Below, piece by piece: positions 1 to 23,937 of a stretch of DNA of 64,000 nucleotides; within the stretch, counting starts at the first letter, position 1; every line of letters begins with the position of its first letter. This DNA is from Amoebidium appalachense. Lineage: Eukaryota; Ichthyosporea. The stretch is from contig CAVNZM010000013.1 of the NCBI GenBank assembly GCA_963693365.1, forward strand, positions 2,294,001-2,358,000, given 5' to 3'. The notes under the pieces were generated by a model that saw only the letters and a list, made by a program, of their open reading frames with translations, made no database searches and was not told the origin of the DNA. The position numbers and the translations under genes were made by a program.

Positions 1-3000
1 CTCCGACCTGTATACACGTTACATGTTATCAAAATGGTGTTGTTTGTCCTTGTGCCATGGTGAGCAAGTTCTATCCGTCTTATGTGGAAAGGGGAGGGGG
101 GAGAAGGGGCAACGCCGACAGCTGACAAGTCTTGCTGTGTTATTCTTGCTTGCACTTTATTGGTTGCCCAGTTTGGGCCATGGTGGTACCAGATATGTAC
201 AGTGTGCTTCGGGGGAGACGGGGACTAAAACGAATTTCAATTCTTGTCGGGGGGAGGGGGGTTGGTGGGATGCAAAGGAAAGGTGTGGAGGGGACAGGCA
301 AGGGATGTGAAGTAATCCACCGGAGTCCAGCACTTGCACCAGTCGTGTACCTGCAGACGAGGATGGGGGTCAGTGGCTGAGGGCACACACAGGACACAAA
401 GAGAGTGTGTGGTGCAGCTCTTCAGTGTGTGTTGTGTAAACAGATGCCATGTGGCATTCAGACGGCTTTTCCTATCAAGAATTATGTTTAATATCATCAT
501 CTGAGCAGCATCGGTATTGGTGGAAACAGGCACGAGCGTATGCTTTGATGCTTACCTGCAAAAGGACACCCGAATAGGCCCGTGGCGTGCACGTCTGGCC
601 AGACCACCGGAGAGCCCCTGCACAGAAAAGAGCTGTGAGAAAGGAACACTAGGACACCACACAGAGCATAGGTGTGTAGAAGCTCATCAGTAAAAGAGAC
701 ATTCACCAAACAGCCCGAAGGCATTCTGTCCGCCCGTCTCTTTGCTGTCATCACCTGGCCGCCTATCCACCACAACCACACCCACACATATGTAACTGCC
801 ACCAGACCACACATAAAACACAGCCTCAAGGCTCACCTTGTGTGGCTGGGGTGTCGGTGCCTGGCTATAGGTAGGTAGAGGGGGCGCCTGCCCAAGAAAA
901 GACAAAGTTAGCAAAGGGGCACAAAGCCTGGTACGGACAAAGAGGAGGCGTGGTGCCGTCAGACAAGGCTGAAACTTAGTTTGGTTGTGACTTCAATAGC
1001 CAATCGGCCAATCAGTAGCTGTTTCTCATCAGAGGCACCCGCACAGGGAGTAAGCACAAACGAAGACAAAGAGGTCTGGGGGAACAAGGTGTGCTACAAG
1101 CACAACACCAGGGCAACAGTACACGCAGGACACTATCAAAATGTTCACCACACGCACGCACACGAGCGGGTCCACACATATTCGAGTCACTCTATCAGGT
1201 TACTCACCCTGCGTGTCTACATTGTTCACTTTGTTGAAATGACACGAAGAGAGGATGCGCCGCCTTTTTGAACTTTTGAAGGTGGCACACGTGGATCAAT
1301 GTGGAGGGAAAAGGGCCAAACCGAACTGCCATATATGGTTGGTTTGCTTGCTGATTGGTCTAAAGTTGAGCCGCGATCGCAATTGCACCAATCACCGCGA
1401 AGTGACTTTGTTGACTCAGGAGTCCGAGACTCCGAGTCCAGCTGGCCGGCCGCCCGGGGCCAAGTCTTCGCCAAAAAAAAAAAGAAAGAAAGGATGAAAG
1501 AATAAAAAAGGTGTTCATAATTAGTTTGCAAGTAATTTCCAGAGCCTCAATACTTACCCCAATAGAACGCCAACGATAAATAGGCTCATCTTCCATCTAC
1601 AATTGGCTGCCGTTGCCCTGCATCTGGCTTGCCCAGTTGTACGAATTGTTGAACACACACAGTGCGTACAAAGAGCAACAGTGCACCCTGCAAGCGCAGG
1701 CCTGTCAGTCAAGACGCTAGTTACCTTACTCATTTTTCTGGCATTACCATAACTCTTGCTGTGGCAGTCCAGCTCATTGGTGAAATCGTTGCACAACACC
1801 CCCTTCGGTTCACCTAAGTGCCGTGCACGGCCCTCACCTGCTCTGCTGGCGCGAACAAAACACCGAGAGCACGTAACAACATATTACCTACGGATTGAAC
1901 ATTACAACGCCATCACTGTTCGCAATTCTATTAGGGTGAACCGATGACATCAGGGGTGCGTAATAATATAGGCCAAGTTAGCTGCAGCAGCGATACCACC
2001 TCACAAGAGCAAAAGTCGTTTGACACAGAAGGTGCTAGTATGCTGTACCAGAGGATATACTCTTCATGGCTTGATATATTGGCATATACGCAAAAACGCT
2101 CATAAACGCCACACCAGCACGCAAAGCACACGCAAAGCATGTGGTTTGATCAGGACTGGTCAAGGCATTAGCCGGAGCAAGTGTATAGCTAGCGCTTGTC
2201 TGGCCATAAAACTCGAGCGCATCCTGATCTCGCTCGCCACGAGCTGAGTTACTACGTCCAAGATAACTATTCAAATTGCATACTGCATTTAGTTCTACGG
2301 TCCGTGTTTTCTGTGTAGGGATATCGATAGCAGCCTTCCCCGGCAGCCTACGGGGTGTATGGACGGACCTTAGTTAGCTTTGTGGAAATCTTCAAATCTG
2401 CGCCACGGTGTGGCCCGTGGGTGGCCTGTGCACGCCTTTACGAATAGTGCGCATACATTAGTGAGCACACTTACGTACACCTGCTGCGCTAGTCTGCTTC
2501 TATGTGTACGGAGGTGTACGGTAAGTACTGAGTGTTACTGCATTGGGATCTCTGCGTAGCCGAAATGCCGTCAAAATGTTTCAGACAACCGCTACAAGCT
2601 TAGCCGTTTTAGGTCGAGGCATCGTACACGTGCCCATACGGTTTTTGTGTGTGTGTTTGTGTGCGTGTGTGTGTGTGTGCGTGTGCGTGTGTGTTTTGTG
2701 TCTGTGTGTGCGTGCAGGTGTGTGAGAGGGGGGAAGCCTCCGCGGGTGTCCGGAGCTCATCAGTATTGTGGGCGTCACTCTGACGTCATATGCTGCCGTG
2801 CACAACGATTGGTTGACCTATTCCATTCTGCACGCTGATTGGGTTCCTAAATTACGAATTGTTAATTGGCTGCCTCGGCACCACCGTGACCTGTTTGAAT
2901 TCGTGTTTTGTCTCTTTTTGTGACGTTAGCCGCTGTGCGAAAGACACCTGCTTTATCTCGACCGGGTGGGGTTTCACCGTGCCACACATATAATAAAACG

Positions 3001-3487
3001 CAGCACATATATGTAGCCACATGCTCCATGCAAAGCTTGTACAACGTGCGCTATATACCCTAACTATACGTAAACAGTCGCCGCGGCGGTCAAAACCGTA
3101 AAGTTTTGGCTATAACTACTGCGCATGCGAGCAGCGGACATCGTTTGATGAAACCCTCTTGTTTTCTTCTAGCCACGCGTCCATTTCAGGCACGTGTCAT
3201 ACACCTGGTGATAGCACTACACAGCCTGGGCCTTTATATCTATGTCTTGCTTTTGATATAACTATGCACAGCTTGCCAATAACTCAGCGCTAGCCAGCTA
3301 TAGCGACGCCTCACTTGCAGCCTCATCAGCTTCCAATAGAACACACATGCGGGACATCTACTGCTAGCTTGCAGCTCTGCCCATGCATTTCTGCTGCCAA
3401 GCCACCACCCACGGTCCATGCACTAGTGGGCCTGTCACAGCCACCCACTTAACCGGACCATATAATACCAACAAGTGAGCTGCCACC
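1..3487. other. Upstream region with scattered candidate minus-strand exons
   Basis: No complete gene could be built here. The stretch has many CCAAT/ATTGG motifs (for example near 1000-1020 and 2808-2845), a (GT)n-rich patch at 2644-2725, and several reverse-strand splice-like sites, described separately. From about 1900 to 3487 I see no convincing coding exon on either strand. The 200 bases before 3488 are the presumed promoter and 5' leader of the protease gene. Confidence 0.5.
556..1882 (-). CDS. Possible multi-exon gene, unrecognised (tentative)
   Basis: Several reverse-strand segments are bounded by good splice signals. A start-like exon at 1838-1882 reads MLLRALGVLFAPAEQ and is followed by GTGAGG. 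A segment ending at 1558 encodes a Cys-rich then hydrophobic stretch (ending KMSLFIVGVLLG) and is followed by GTAAGTATT. Exon 837-887 is exactly 51 nt, follows a pyrimidine-rich acceptor, reads APPLPTYSQAPTPQPHK and ends at GTGAGC. Segment 556-617 precedes GTAAGC. The pattern suggests a small membrane protein with a proline-rich tail. Phases between all segments could not be reconciled, so exons are missing or some are false. No family was recognised. Confidence 0.25.
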
Positions 3488-5918
3488 ATGGTCCACAGGC
3501 ACGTTTTCCCTGTGTTTTATCGTGTGTCCCTCTTTCTCCTCTTCGTTCTAGCATGCACGGCACATGCAGCACACGAGTCCAGCCATGGCCACACAAACAA
3601 CACCACATCGACGCCACCCGACCAGACCAGCAGCAAGATAGTCGGGGGCTATGAGGTGCTCACGGCACGCAACTGGCAGGGCCTTTTGGTGTGGTATGAC
3701 GACCAGGGCCAAATGCAGACGGTCTGTGGATGCACTTTATTGGCGGCACGGTGGGTCATCACGGCCGGTCATTGTGTCAACCCAACAAACAAGGTGGATG
3801 CATATGGTGTGCCCCCAATCAGCAGGGTGCAGGTGGGTGGCTTGTGGTGTGGCTGGTTCAAGCGTGTTGGGTGAGACTGTAAGAAACGGTTGGCTGTCAC
3901 CCTTGCCCCATCTATAATAGGCAATGCATAAGCTTTTTCTGTTGATCACGGTGGGAGCAATGCCCAGCGACAATACTTGTCGTCTGCTGCACAATCCTTC
4001 TTCTCCCTCTTCCACCTCCAGCTCTCCCCTTGTCCTCGTGTCTATTCCCCCTCCCCCCCCCCCCCTCCCCTCCCCTCCCGCCCCCCCCCCCCCTCCCCGC
4101 ATCATAGTGCCTTTGATTTGGCACTGTGTGAGCCAACTACCATGACCTTCCAACAACAGTTAATACAAGAAGGCTTCTATTTCTCTATTACTACTGTGTC
4201 CCCCGGTATCTGCTGTCAAAACTTGGCACTTCTTTGGGCGTGCCAAGTAAACTATTTTCTGCCTACAACCGCTCTCCCTTCCCCACACTCCCATACTCCC
4301 TCCTCGATAGGTGAGCTCCATCCTAACGAACTCCTGTCTCCCCCTTTCCCCTCACCCTCACCCTTCCCCCGTTCCCCTCCTCAATCAACTCACTCCTCTC
4401 TTTCTCCGTCGGATAAACGAGTTGGTTCCTTGCGGTGCTGCCAACAGGCTTGCTTGTCCTTCTCCCCCCCTCCCCCTCCCGCCCCTCCCCCCCTCCCCCC
4501 TTCCCCCGACTTTCCCCCAAGGATGGGTTCGGTTTATAATGCATACTCCTTAAACGTGCTTTGCAAAGTCTGGATTGTGTTTGCCGTCGAGAATGTTTGT
4601 TTGCTTCGTGCCTTTTAACACATCCCCCTCCCCCCCCCCCACCTCCCTCCCCCCCTCCCCCTCCCCTCCCCCCCCCCCCCCCCCGCATCACGCACACAGG
4701 TGTGGCTTGGTGGGCTCAACACAGCCTATGGTCTCTACCCCTCACCTGGGGGCAGTAAATTCACCTCCTACCACATATCCAGCTACCGTATACACCCCCA
4801 ATACGACCCCGATACTCTGGGCTATGACGTGGCGCTAGTGCAGCTATCGACCAGTGCTGGTGGGCCCTATGTGGGGGTGTGCAGTCAGGGGTGGTGTGAG
4901 GCGGCAGGCATCCGGGTGCTGGTGGGGGGGTGGGGGTCTACGGTGCCCAGTGGGGACAGCAGATACAAGAGCATCGTGCTGAGAGAGGTGAGGGGCCCTA
5001 GTATCGGTTTTGTTGTGTTTCCCTTCCCCCCAACTCACACCCGCACTCACACGCTGGCTCAACTTTCTCCTCCCAACCCCTCCTCTTCCCTCATACCTCT
5101 CCCCTCCACCCCTCCCCCCCCCCCCCCCCCCCCCACCACACACACACAACACAAAATCTATCCGCCCAATTCCTTTATTTAACACAGACGCACCCACCCA
5201 CACGCAAGCACACACGCACGCACGCACGCACGAACACATGCACACGTACACACACAGACACACACACACATTATTTGGTTTTTGAGACAAAGGTCGATGA
5301 TCGCTGAATGAAACTAGCATCCCCCGTTCCCACCTCCTGCCTTTTCCACAGCCCTCCCCCCCCCCCCCCCCCCCCCCCCCCCCGCTCCCCCCCGCGCCTC
5401 CACACCATTAAAAAATGAATTAAAAAGAAAGATTAATAGAGCTTTCCGAAAAACACCAACACCACACATGGTCTACATACACTAAAAGATGTTAGCTGAC
5501 TCGGGGTCGTTCTTGTGCAAACTGATCCCCTTTTGGTTATTGCGCGTGTGTTCGGTGGGGTTGGATGGTGGGTGGGTGTGTTGGGGGTTAGGGCGGGAGG
5601 GTGGGGGGGGAGGAAGGGGGGATGGAGGGAGGGGGGGAGGAAGGAGGGAGTTGGGAAGGTGGGGAGGTGGGGGAGGTTGGAAGGGGGGAGGGTTGGATGG
5701 GAAAGGAACATAGCGAACTGGCTGGGTAGTGTCTGTGTGTGTTGTGTGCTCCTGTGCGTGGTGACTATGGTGGTCGTTGTGATTGTGGTGGTGGTGGTGG
5801 AATTGCTGGTGGTTTGATAATTTTTATTCTTTTCTTTCCTTTCTTTCTTTCTTTTAATCTTTCTTTCTTTCTTTCTTTCTTTCTTTTTTTTTTTTTTTTT
5901 TGGGGGGGGGGGGGGGGG

Positions 5919-5956
<38 letters not shown>

Positions 5957-7071
5957 ATTGCGAGGGGGTGAGGGAGTGATGGGATGAGTGGGGGGTGGAT
6001 GGGCCCCGGGGAGGGAGGCGGGCAGGAAAGCTAACCCTATTTTCAACAGGCCAGTGTGACTCTAGCGCCCACCACTGTGTGCACGCAACGAACAAACCAA
6101 CAATTCAATCCAACACATGAGTTCTGCACCATCTCCGATGCACCCAACCTGCGTGGCTCCTGCTTTGGTGACTCGGGGGACCCCTTTGGACCACCAACCC
6201 TCAGGGGGGTGTGGTGCTCGTGGGTACAGCGAGCTGGGGCAGATATGGCCAGTGTGGCTACTATAGTGTGTTTCAGCGCATGAGCCAGTATGCCGCATTT
6301 ATCCGGAGTATAATTGCTCCCCCACCCCCGCCACCACCCCCACCACCACCACCACCAGTCACCGGTTACCAGGCATATACCGGGGTTATTGCTGGCAGGG
6401 ACCTAGGCCTTGCTGCCGGGGTAGGTGCGGCTCGCTGCCAGGCGTTATGCAGGGTTCAACATACCTATTGCACGGGGTACAGCATCGAGGTGAGGACAAA
6501 CAACTGCTACCTCAAGCGTCCAATCAGCGCAAGCAACGTGGTGCCTGTGACTGGCGGCCAATGGATAAGCTTGATTGAGGCTGCCCTGCTGCCCCCCTCT
6601 GGCCCCAATCCCTACGACGCCTACCCTTCCACGCAACTCACATACCGATCCTTGGCTCAGCCAATCGCATCGTCCAGCTACGCTCAGTGCTCACGTGCAT
6701 GTGCAGCCAATGCCCAGTGCACTGCCTTTGCGCTCAACATTGTACCACGCCAGTGCACACTTTACCGACCTGATAACCTGGGCGGTCTCTCCTCAAACCC
6801 CATGTCTATCGTCTATGTGCGTAGGGGTGTGGTTCCAGCAAAACCCAACCCACGTGATTTCAGAGAGTATGTGAACACTGACGGGGGGATTGAGGTGAGG
6901 GCCGACCGTGGTCGGTCATTGGAGGACTGCCTTGCTACGTGTAGAACAATGGCTGCGTGCTGGGCTGTGACGTGGACCCCCGGCACATTCCTGTGCAGGT
7001 ATGGAGCCCACAGGGAGACATACTTTGGCAGAGCACATAGTGACAGACAGATGGCATGCATTCATGACTAG
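3488..7071 (+). CDS. Trypsin-like (S1) serine protease with C-terminal PAN/Apple-like repeats; frameshifted at GDSGGP
   Basis: Exons: 3488-3832, 4700-4987 and 6050-7071, all joined in phase 0. An N-terminal hydrophobic signal peptide (about residues 10-27) implies secretion. The zymogen cleavage site IVGG follows at about residue 56. The catalytic His lies in TAAGHC-like TAGHC near residue 97, and the Asp in YDVALVQL in exon 2. The Ser region in exon 3 reads GDSG and then leaves frame. The G run at 6175-6179 has five bases where six would restore GDSGGP and the continuing SWG region. The rest of exon 3 (from 6211) is an open frame: a polyproline linker, then about three Cys-rich segments resembling PAN/Apple modules, which usually mediate binding. 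With the missing base the protein would be about 551 residues. Whether the indel is a sequencing error or a real inactivating change cannot be told here. Introns hold C and G runs and (GA)n. Confidence 0.85.
6175..6179 (+). other. One-base frameshift site in the protease catalytic motif
   Basis: Codons GAC TCG GGG are in the exon 3 entry frame. After this G run the entry frame continues about 100 bases to a stop near 6283, losing trypsin similarity. The +1 frame instead gives the expected GGP, then V-G-T-A-S-W-G. The shift therefore maps to this homopolymer. Confidence 0.8.
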
Positions 7072-7754
7072 CTCCCTCGTACGTAACTTCTTCGTTCTCG
7101 ACATTGAATTCCTTTTGTTATCCCCCCCAGCCCCCCCCCCCCCCCCCCTCCCCTCCCCCCCCTCTCCTTCGCCCGCCACCACCCCCTTCCCCCTCCTCCC
7201 CTACCCCCCCCCCCCCCCCCCCCCCCCCGGCCCCCCTCCCCCCCCCCCCCCCCCCCGCGGGGAATCTCTTGCCTCTCGAAATCTTTTGAACAAAATCCAA
7301 ATCTTTGGGCTTTCTTTCTTCCTCCTCCCCCCCAAACAAACAAGCAAGCAAACAACGTTCACACGTTGAACTGGCACTCTTTTGCAACACACAGACACAC
7401 ACGTTGCCCAGAACTGTCAGTGCAACACCAATACCTTAAACCGTGTCACTCAGTTCCTCGTTCTCGCTATACCTCCCCCCCCCCCCCCCCCCCCCCATCT
7501 CCTCCCCTTCCCCACTCTTCTGCCACTTTGAGTTTTTGTACTCATTCATTTTACTTCAACCCCGTGGACCCCATGGAAATATCCACCCCACACCTCCCAA
7601 ACCAAAGCCAGAAAAGGGCCACCATCACAATTTCTCTTTCACACGCTCTTACTACAATTATTGGCCTACTACCACTGCTCCTAGCTTTCCCCACGGTGAC
7701 CCGTAGCCAAATCTCCGTTGCCTACCTACTCAACCTATTCTTCACCACCCTGCA

Positions 7755-7790
<36 letters not shown>

Positions 7791-8773
7791 CCTTCCCCCC
7801 CTTCTCTCCTCGTCCCCTCCCCTCCCCTCCCCTCCCCTCCCCTCCCTTCGCGATCCACCACCTCCACCCATCCCGCACTGTCACCCCACTAACCCTTCTG
7901 CCTGCGCAGCTATCGCCGGCCCGGTGTGAGGGCGTTCAGCAAAAACGGAATCAACCTGTGGGTCAAGCTGGCATGAATGGTAAAAACCCCATGGTGCATG
8001 CATACACCCCACACCTCTACCCCTTTCTCCTTGCACACATTACTATTTCCCCCCCTGCCATCTTTAACCCCCTCTCCGTGCCCAAAGCCATCCTTCTCCC
8101 CCCGCCACCCTGATGCTGCCCGGTGCTGCTTCCCTCCTGTTCTCCAAAGTTGCTCGTTCCAACCCTGGTGGGCGGCTATCTCATTGATTTGCTATCTCAC
8201 CATAAACACTTGGTTCCCCACATCATCCACCTGGTTTGGCAGCTTGCATACTCCCCCCCCCCCCCCCCCCCCCCCTCCCTCCTCATCCTCCAACCTGCCC
8301 GCGACTCCTGCACTCCCACTTTCCCTCTCTCTCTATCTCCCCCCCCCCCCCCCCCCTCCCCCTCCCCTCCCCCTTCCCCCCTTCCACCACCACACACATC
8401 CTCTTCCTCATATACACTTCAGCAACCCTGCACACACCCGGTTCTCCAAGCAAGCACCTACAGCCATAAGAGCTTTAATTTATAACTGCCCCATCCTTGT
8501 ATGATCTCCCTCTAGACCCTGGGCAACCACGTGCAAGCTTATAATGGCTGAGTAGCATGTCTGCCCAGCTCGCTTTAATGTTACTCCTGTGTGCAGAGAA
8601 CTCGGCTGTACTATTTCGGCCCTACTGTGGCACTGGAAGGCAACGGTGTCCTCTCTCAGTGTGCGCAAGTACCCCAAAACCAAGGAGCAACGTGCAACCA
8701 ACCGCTCACACCATGGCAAAAAGTGCCAGGCACACGTGCCTTGGGTCGTGAGTGCCACGGTGACACACACACA

Positions 8774-8850
<77 letters not shown>

Positions 8851-10159
8851 AGACACGTCCACACACCATCGATTTTGTGCAGACGAAATAATTGCACCCG
8901 GCGCACGTTGCTTGCAAACGGTTTGGACAGATACACAGCTCCGATTGGATTTTTTTTTACGTTCCCATTACACAATGCCAAAAGTGCCACCTGTATCGAC
9001 AGGAATGCACACCTTCATCATTAGTATAGCTAAAAACAGTGACCCCAAACAGTATATACTGGTGCAGCAGAGCATCATGGCAGTCAGTCAGCATCACGTG
9101 AATTCGAAGGTGTGCTTTGAACCTACATGTTCGTCGTGTGACTAAAATTGGCTTGGCGGCAGGCCCGCAAGTGCGTATGGCATGTGCCATATCCATGTTT
9201 TATTCATGTTAAATTAACTCTAGGCGGAATAAAAAGACAGCGCTGTGACAAAAAAAGAACCCCAAGTTAGCATGCCCACGGTGAACACTGTTGCTGAGTC
9301 GACGTCCTGGGATGTCAATAACCATAACCCCGTTTCGAACCCTGATAAACAGTTTTAGATAAGCCAATAGTCTGAACGAATACCTTTTTACAGAGAGGGG
9401 TAAATCAAATCTATGTGCACTGATTATGTGGGCTGAGTGCTGCAGTTATATATATACTGTAGTCTTGGCCAGCCTGCATGCATCGGTAAAGCGTTTGTTA
9501 GAAGGTTGACCGTAATTTTTCCATAAAACGCTACAAAAATAGAGCCCAGAACTATTTTAAAAAAATTATTTTAAAGCTGTAGTGAACCACCAGAAAATAG
9601 CAAATATCCTATGTTAGCAGAACAAAGAACGATCTGCGGTTCATGCAACAACTCTGTACTACAGGCTACTGTACATATGTAGCCCTACCCACCACATCAA
9701 GCAAACGTTTGCCCTACTCTATTAAGAAGGGAGCGTTGATTGGTAGGATGGTGCGCTCGTTCAGGAGATATCATTTGAATGAACCAATCGCATGGCCAGA
9801 TCTCTCTTCCTGGCATTCCGAAAAGCCGATAACGTCGTGACGGCCTGAGCGCAACTGTGACACAACGGAGAACACCTGTAACAGTAGGAATAGGCACTTG
9901 CACACACCATTTCAAGGTTGTTTCTGTATGCAAGCATAGTTTTTTATGAGTCAAACGTGGTTTTATATTCTTTTCATTAGTTTGTAGTCATTGCTCCACA
10001 GGCGCCATGTTCTTAGGTTGTCTGATAAAAGAGAGATCTCTACACAAACGGTAGGGCCAGGCAGAATCACAGATTTTTTCTTGGTGTAGGTACGTTAACT
10101 AGACACGCACAAAGATCGGATATACCCAGGCAGGCACAGAAACACACACTCAAGCAAAG
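7072..10159. other. Intergenic region rich in C runs and a (CA)n tract
   Basis: Long C runs occur at 7128-7256, 7472-7496, 7760-7790, 8254-8276 and 8340-8356, with (CA)n at 8764-8848. A short splice-bounded frame at 7910-7976 (after CTGCGCAG; ends VKLA then TGA) might be a terminal exon but has no partner. From about 9150 to 10159 the base composition becomes balanced and AT-richer with no coding sign; it presumably holds the cyclin promoter. Confidence 0.5.
8764..8848 (+). repeat. (CA)n microsatellite
   Basis: About 85 bp of CA repeats in the protease-cyclin spacer. Confidence 0.95.
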
Positions 10160-11461
10160 ATGCTCAAGCTGTCGCGTAGGATCTCAGGCAGCCTTCGGTC
10201 CCTGTCGGGCAAGAAGGAGACATGCAGTGTGGACGTGCTGCCTCTGCAGAGCGCGGAGAGTGAACAGAAAAAGACACACCGCCACAAGCCAACCCAAACG
10301 CGCCAGCGCTCAAAATCCACGGCCCTGCCCTCGGGTCCAGTCATTCGCAGCACGTCAGACCCGCTGGTGCATTCTGTTTCACAGCCTCACAGCGTACCAG
10401 GCACACAGAAGCAGGCCGACACCCACACACAGACACCCACACAGACACAAGCACACACACCAAAACGCGCATCCAGCGGGTCCATATTGTCCAAGGCCAC
10501 ACAGCCCAGTCCCAACCCCACCGCCAAGTCTCTGCAGCACATTAGTGAGCGCGCACCCGAGTGCCTCGAGCCAACGGCCAGTGCGTTTTACTCCTCCCTG
10601 CCCGATGTGTCCATGGCCGCACGGGCCGCAGAGCCAGCAGAGAGCACCCCAGAAAAACTGCAGCCCCCGGAGCCAGTGGCCAAGCGCACAAACCTGCCGA
10701 GGCCGCGCACACTGGGCCAAACAAACAGCACGGCCACGGTCTACGCCGAGCAGAGCATCACCATGCCCGACCGCGACATAGTGCTGCTGTGCGTGGCAAA
10801 GGCTCTCAACCAGAAATTCACTGCAGCCCTCTCTGCCGGGGACCACCTGAAGCCCAGCACAGACACAGAGCTCGAACTGCTGCTTGAGGCAAGGCACCCT
10901 CTCACAAAGGCACGTGTGGACGACGGGCAGGCCAGCAGGGCACCCAGTGTCGAAGAGATCTACAACTTCACTAGGGCCATATTCAAAGGTGCCGTGTTTG
11001 AGGGGGAGGTGATGTTGGTGGCCATGGTGTACGCCACACGGGTGCAGACAACAGGAGGGGTAGTTCTTCTGCCCAGCAACTGGAAGTGGGTGCTGCTTGG
11101 CTGCATACTGCTGGCAGCAAAGGCCTGGGACGACATGGCCGTGTGGGTCAACGACTTTAAAGAGATACTGCCTGCTATCACCCTGGACCAGCTCAATGCC
11201 CTCGAGAGACTGCTGCTGGGAAGGTTGATGTTCAATCTCAGTGTGTCCCCAAGGGAGTATGCACAGCACTATTTTGACCTGCGCCAATATACAACACCGG
11301 ATGAGTTGGCGGCACTGGGGGTGGAGAGGGCACCGCTAGACGTGAAGACGGCAAGGAAGTTGGAGGCTATCACGGTTAGGCAGGCGGAGATACCAGAGTG
11401 GAAGAGGTGGCAGAGCACAGGCACAACTAGTGTGCAGCAGCCTGCACTGATAATATCTTAG
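10160..11461 (+). CDS. CCNY: Cyclin Y-like protein (CCNY family), intronless
   Basis: A single uninterrupted 433-codon frame. Residues 1-130 are basic, Ser/Thr/Gln-rich and low-complexity (repeated THTQT). Residues about 120-130 (SLQHISER) and 190-225 (STATVYAEQSITMPDRDIV) match the pre-cyclin region of CCNY, and the cyclin box spans about residues 265-380. Diagnostic CCNY-like words are NWKWVLLGCILLAAKAWDDMAVW, split here as NWKWVLLGCILLAAK and AWDDMAVW, then LERLLLGRLMFN and YAQHYFDLR, and a C-terminus ending PALIIS. Family members activate PFTAIRE/PCTAIRE-type kinases (CDK14/16) at membranes. The animal N-terminal myristoylation start (MGN) is absent; this protein starts MLKLSRR. The lack of introns contrasts with its intron-dense neighbours and may indicate a retrocopy or ancestral loss. 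Confidence 0.85.
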   Translation: MLKLSRRISGSLRSLSGKKETCSVDVLPLQSAESEQKKTHRHKPTQTRQRSKSTALPSGPVIRSTSDPLVHSVSQPHSVPGTQKQADTHTQTPTQTQAHTPKRASSGSILSKATQPSPNPTAKSLQHISERAPECLEPTASAFYSSLPDVSMAARAAEPAESTPEKLQPPEPVAKRTNLPRPRTLGQTNSTATVYAEQSITMPDRDIVLLCVAKALNQKFTAALSAGDHLKPSTDTELELLLEARHPLTKARVDDGQASRAPSVEEIYNFTRAIFKGAVFEGEVMLVAMVYATRVQTTGGVVLLPSNWKWVLLGCILLAAKAWDDMAVWVNDFKEILPAITLDQLNALERLLLGRLMFNLSVSPREYAQHYFDLRQYTTPDELAALGVERAPLDVKTARKLEAITVRQAEIPEWKRWQSTGTTSVQQPALIIS

Positions 11462-11965
11462 TGTAATAGGCTGTGTGAGGTAGGGTGATGGTGAGCAAAG
11501 ATTGCGGACACTTTAGTAACCGCAGAGACTTTTACTGTTGGTTAAGTTTAGAACTGGTATGTAGTTTGCACGAAGTTTTAAAGAGCGTAGCCTAATCCAG
11601 GGAAGTTTGTCGCTACCGGCACAGAGCTATATGAAGGGCCATAGCAGGACGGCCACACTGGGCAGGGCCCAAAGTGGAACACAGGCACGCAATAGGGGAC
11701 AAAAAAAAAGATGCAATTGCAGTTAGCCCTATTTCTGTCAAATGTGCTGTGCTCATGCAAATAATGATTGAGAGGGGGCTACAGGGAATGACCACCAGGG
11801 ATAAGAGGCTGAGTGGGGTGGGTGGGAGGGAATGAGTGTTGGGACGAGACACGTGGAAATGGGCATGCTCATCAGGGTGATAGAGTTGTCCAAGAAAAGC
11901 TGAAGAGAAAGCAAGCACATGTTGCTGGGAACAGGAAAAAAGGGTCATCCATGGTAAGAGAGGAC

Positions 11966-12041
<76 letters not shown>

Positions 12042-12120
12042 CGTGTGTGTGTGTGTTGGGTTGCGTGAGGGGAGGGGCGGGGTGTGGGGAACCAGGGAAG
12101 GAGGACTCGAAGGGAGGGGG

Positions 12121-12156
<36 letters not shown>

Positions 12157-12638
12157 GGGGGGCAGGGACACAAGTTGGATGAGTTTTCTCGCTAGAAAGC
12201 CATGCTATTTTGTGAAGGTTGCCATGCTATCACAGAGACACTCAGGCAGTCTTCTGACGGCAGCAAGGGCAGGGTTGCGCACGGGCAGGTGCAAAGGCTG
12301 GCCTTGTAATTATAAGGCTTGCACAGTGTGTAGGCTACGGTGTACTGTAGGTTTACATGTTCTGTAGGTTGCAGCTGGAGCGGGCGATATTCCGCCATGA
12401 CATCTAGCGGCATCACCAATGCATATGGTCCGTTACATTTTATATTGGGCTCTTCGCCGGGAATTAAAAATATCAGGCTTACGTAATCCTCCGCTTGGAC
12501 CGGAACTGAGCGCCACCGGTGACCACCAGCCTCTCACTGTAACTTGTGGCACTGCTCACACTGGTTTCCCCTAGGATATGTGCGTGTAATTAATTTGTCT
12601 GTGTGTCCTGGTATGTAGCTTGGTGCGAGACAGTGAAC
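11462..12638. other. Spacer between cyclin Y and GPKOW genes
   Basis: Contains (GT)n at 11967-12056 ending in a short (CG)n/(GT)n switch, and a poly-G tract at 12121-12165. No exon is supported. 12400-12638 is unique sequence with TATA-like TTTTATATTGGG and is the likely GPKOW promoter and leader. Confidence 0.5.
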
Positions 12639-23758
<11,120 letters not shown>

Positions 23759-23869
23759 TTTTGAAGGCACCACCACATGTGCAGTGCCACTCTCAACACA
23801 CACCGTTATCGTATGATCATTTAAAATGTGTTGTGCCCGATTAGAGCTTGGTGGTGTGTGTTCATGTTT

Positions 23870-23900
<31 letters not shown>

Positions 23901-23902
23901 GT

Positions 23903-23937
<35 letters not shown>

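Noticed and set aside
7910-7976. Short terminal-exon-like frame after CTGCGCAG
   Set aside because: The peptide is plausible but has no partner exon, and the protease gene already ends at 7071.
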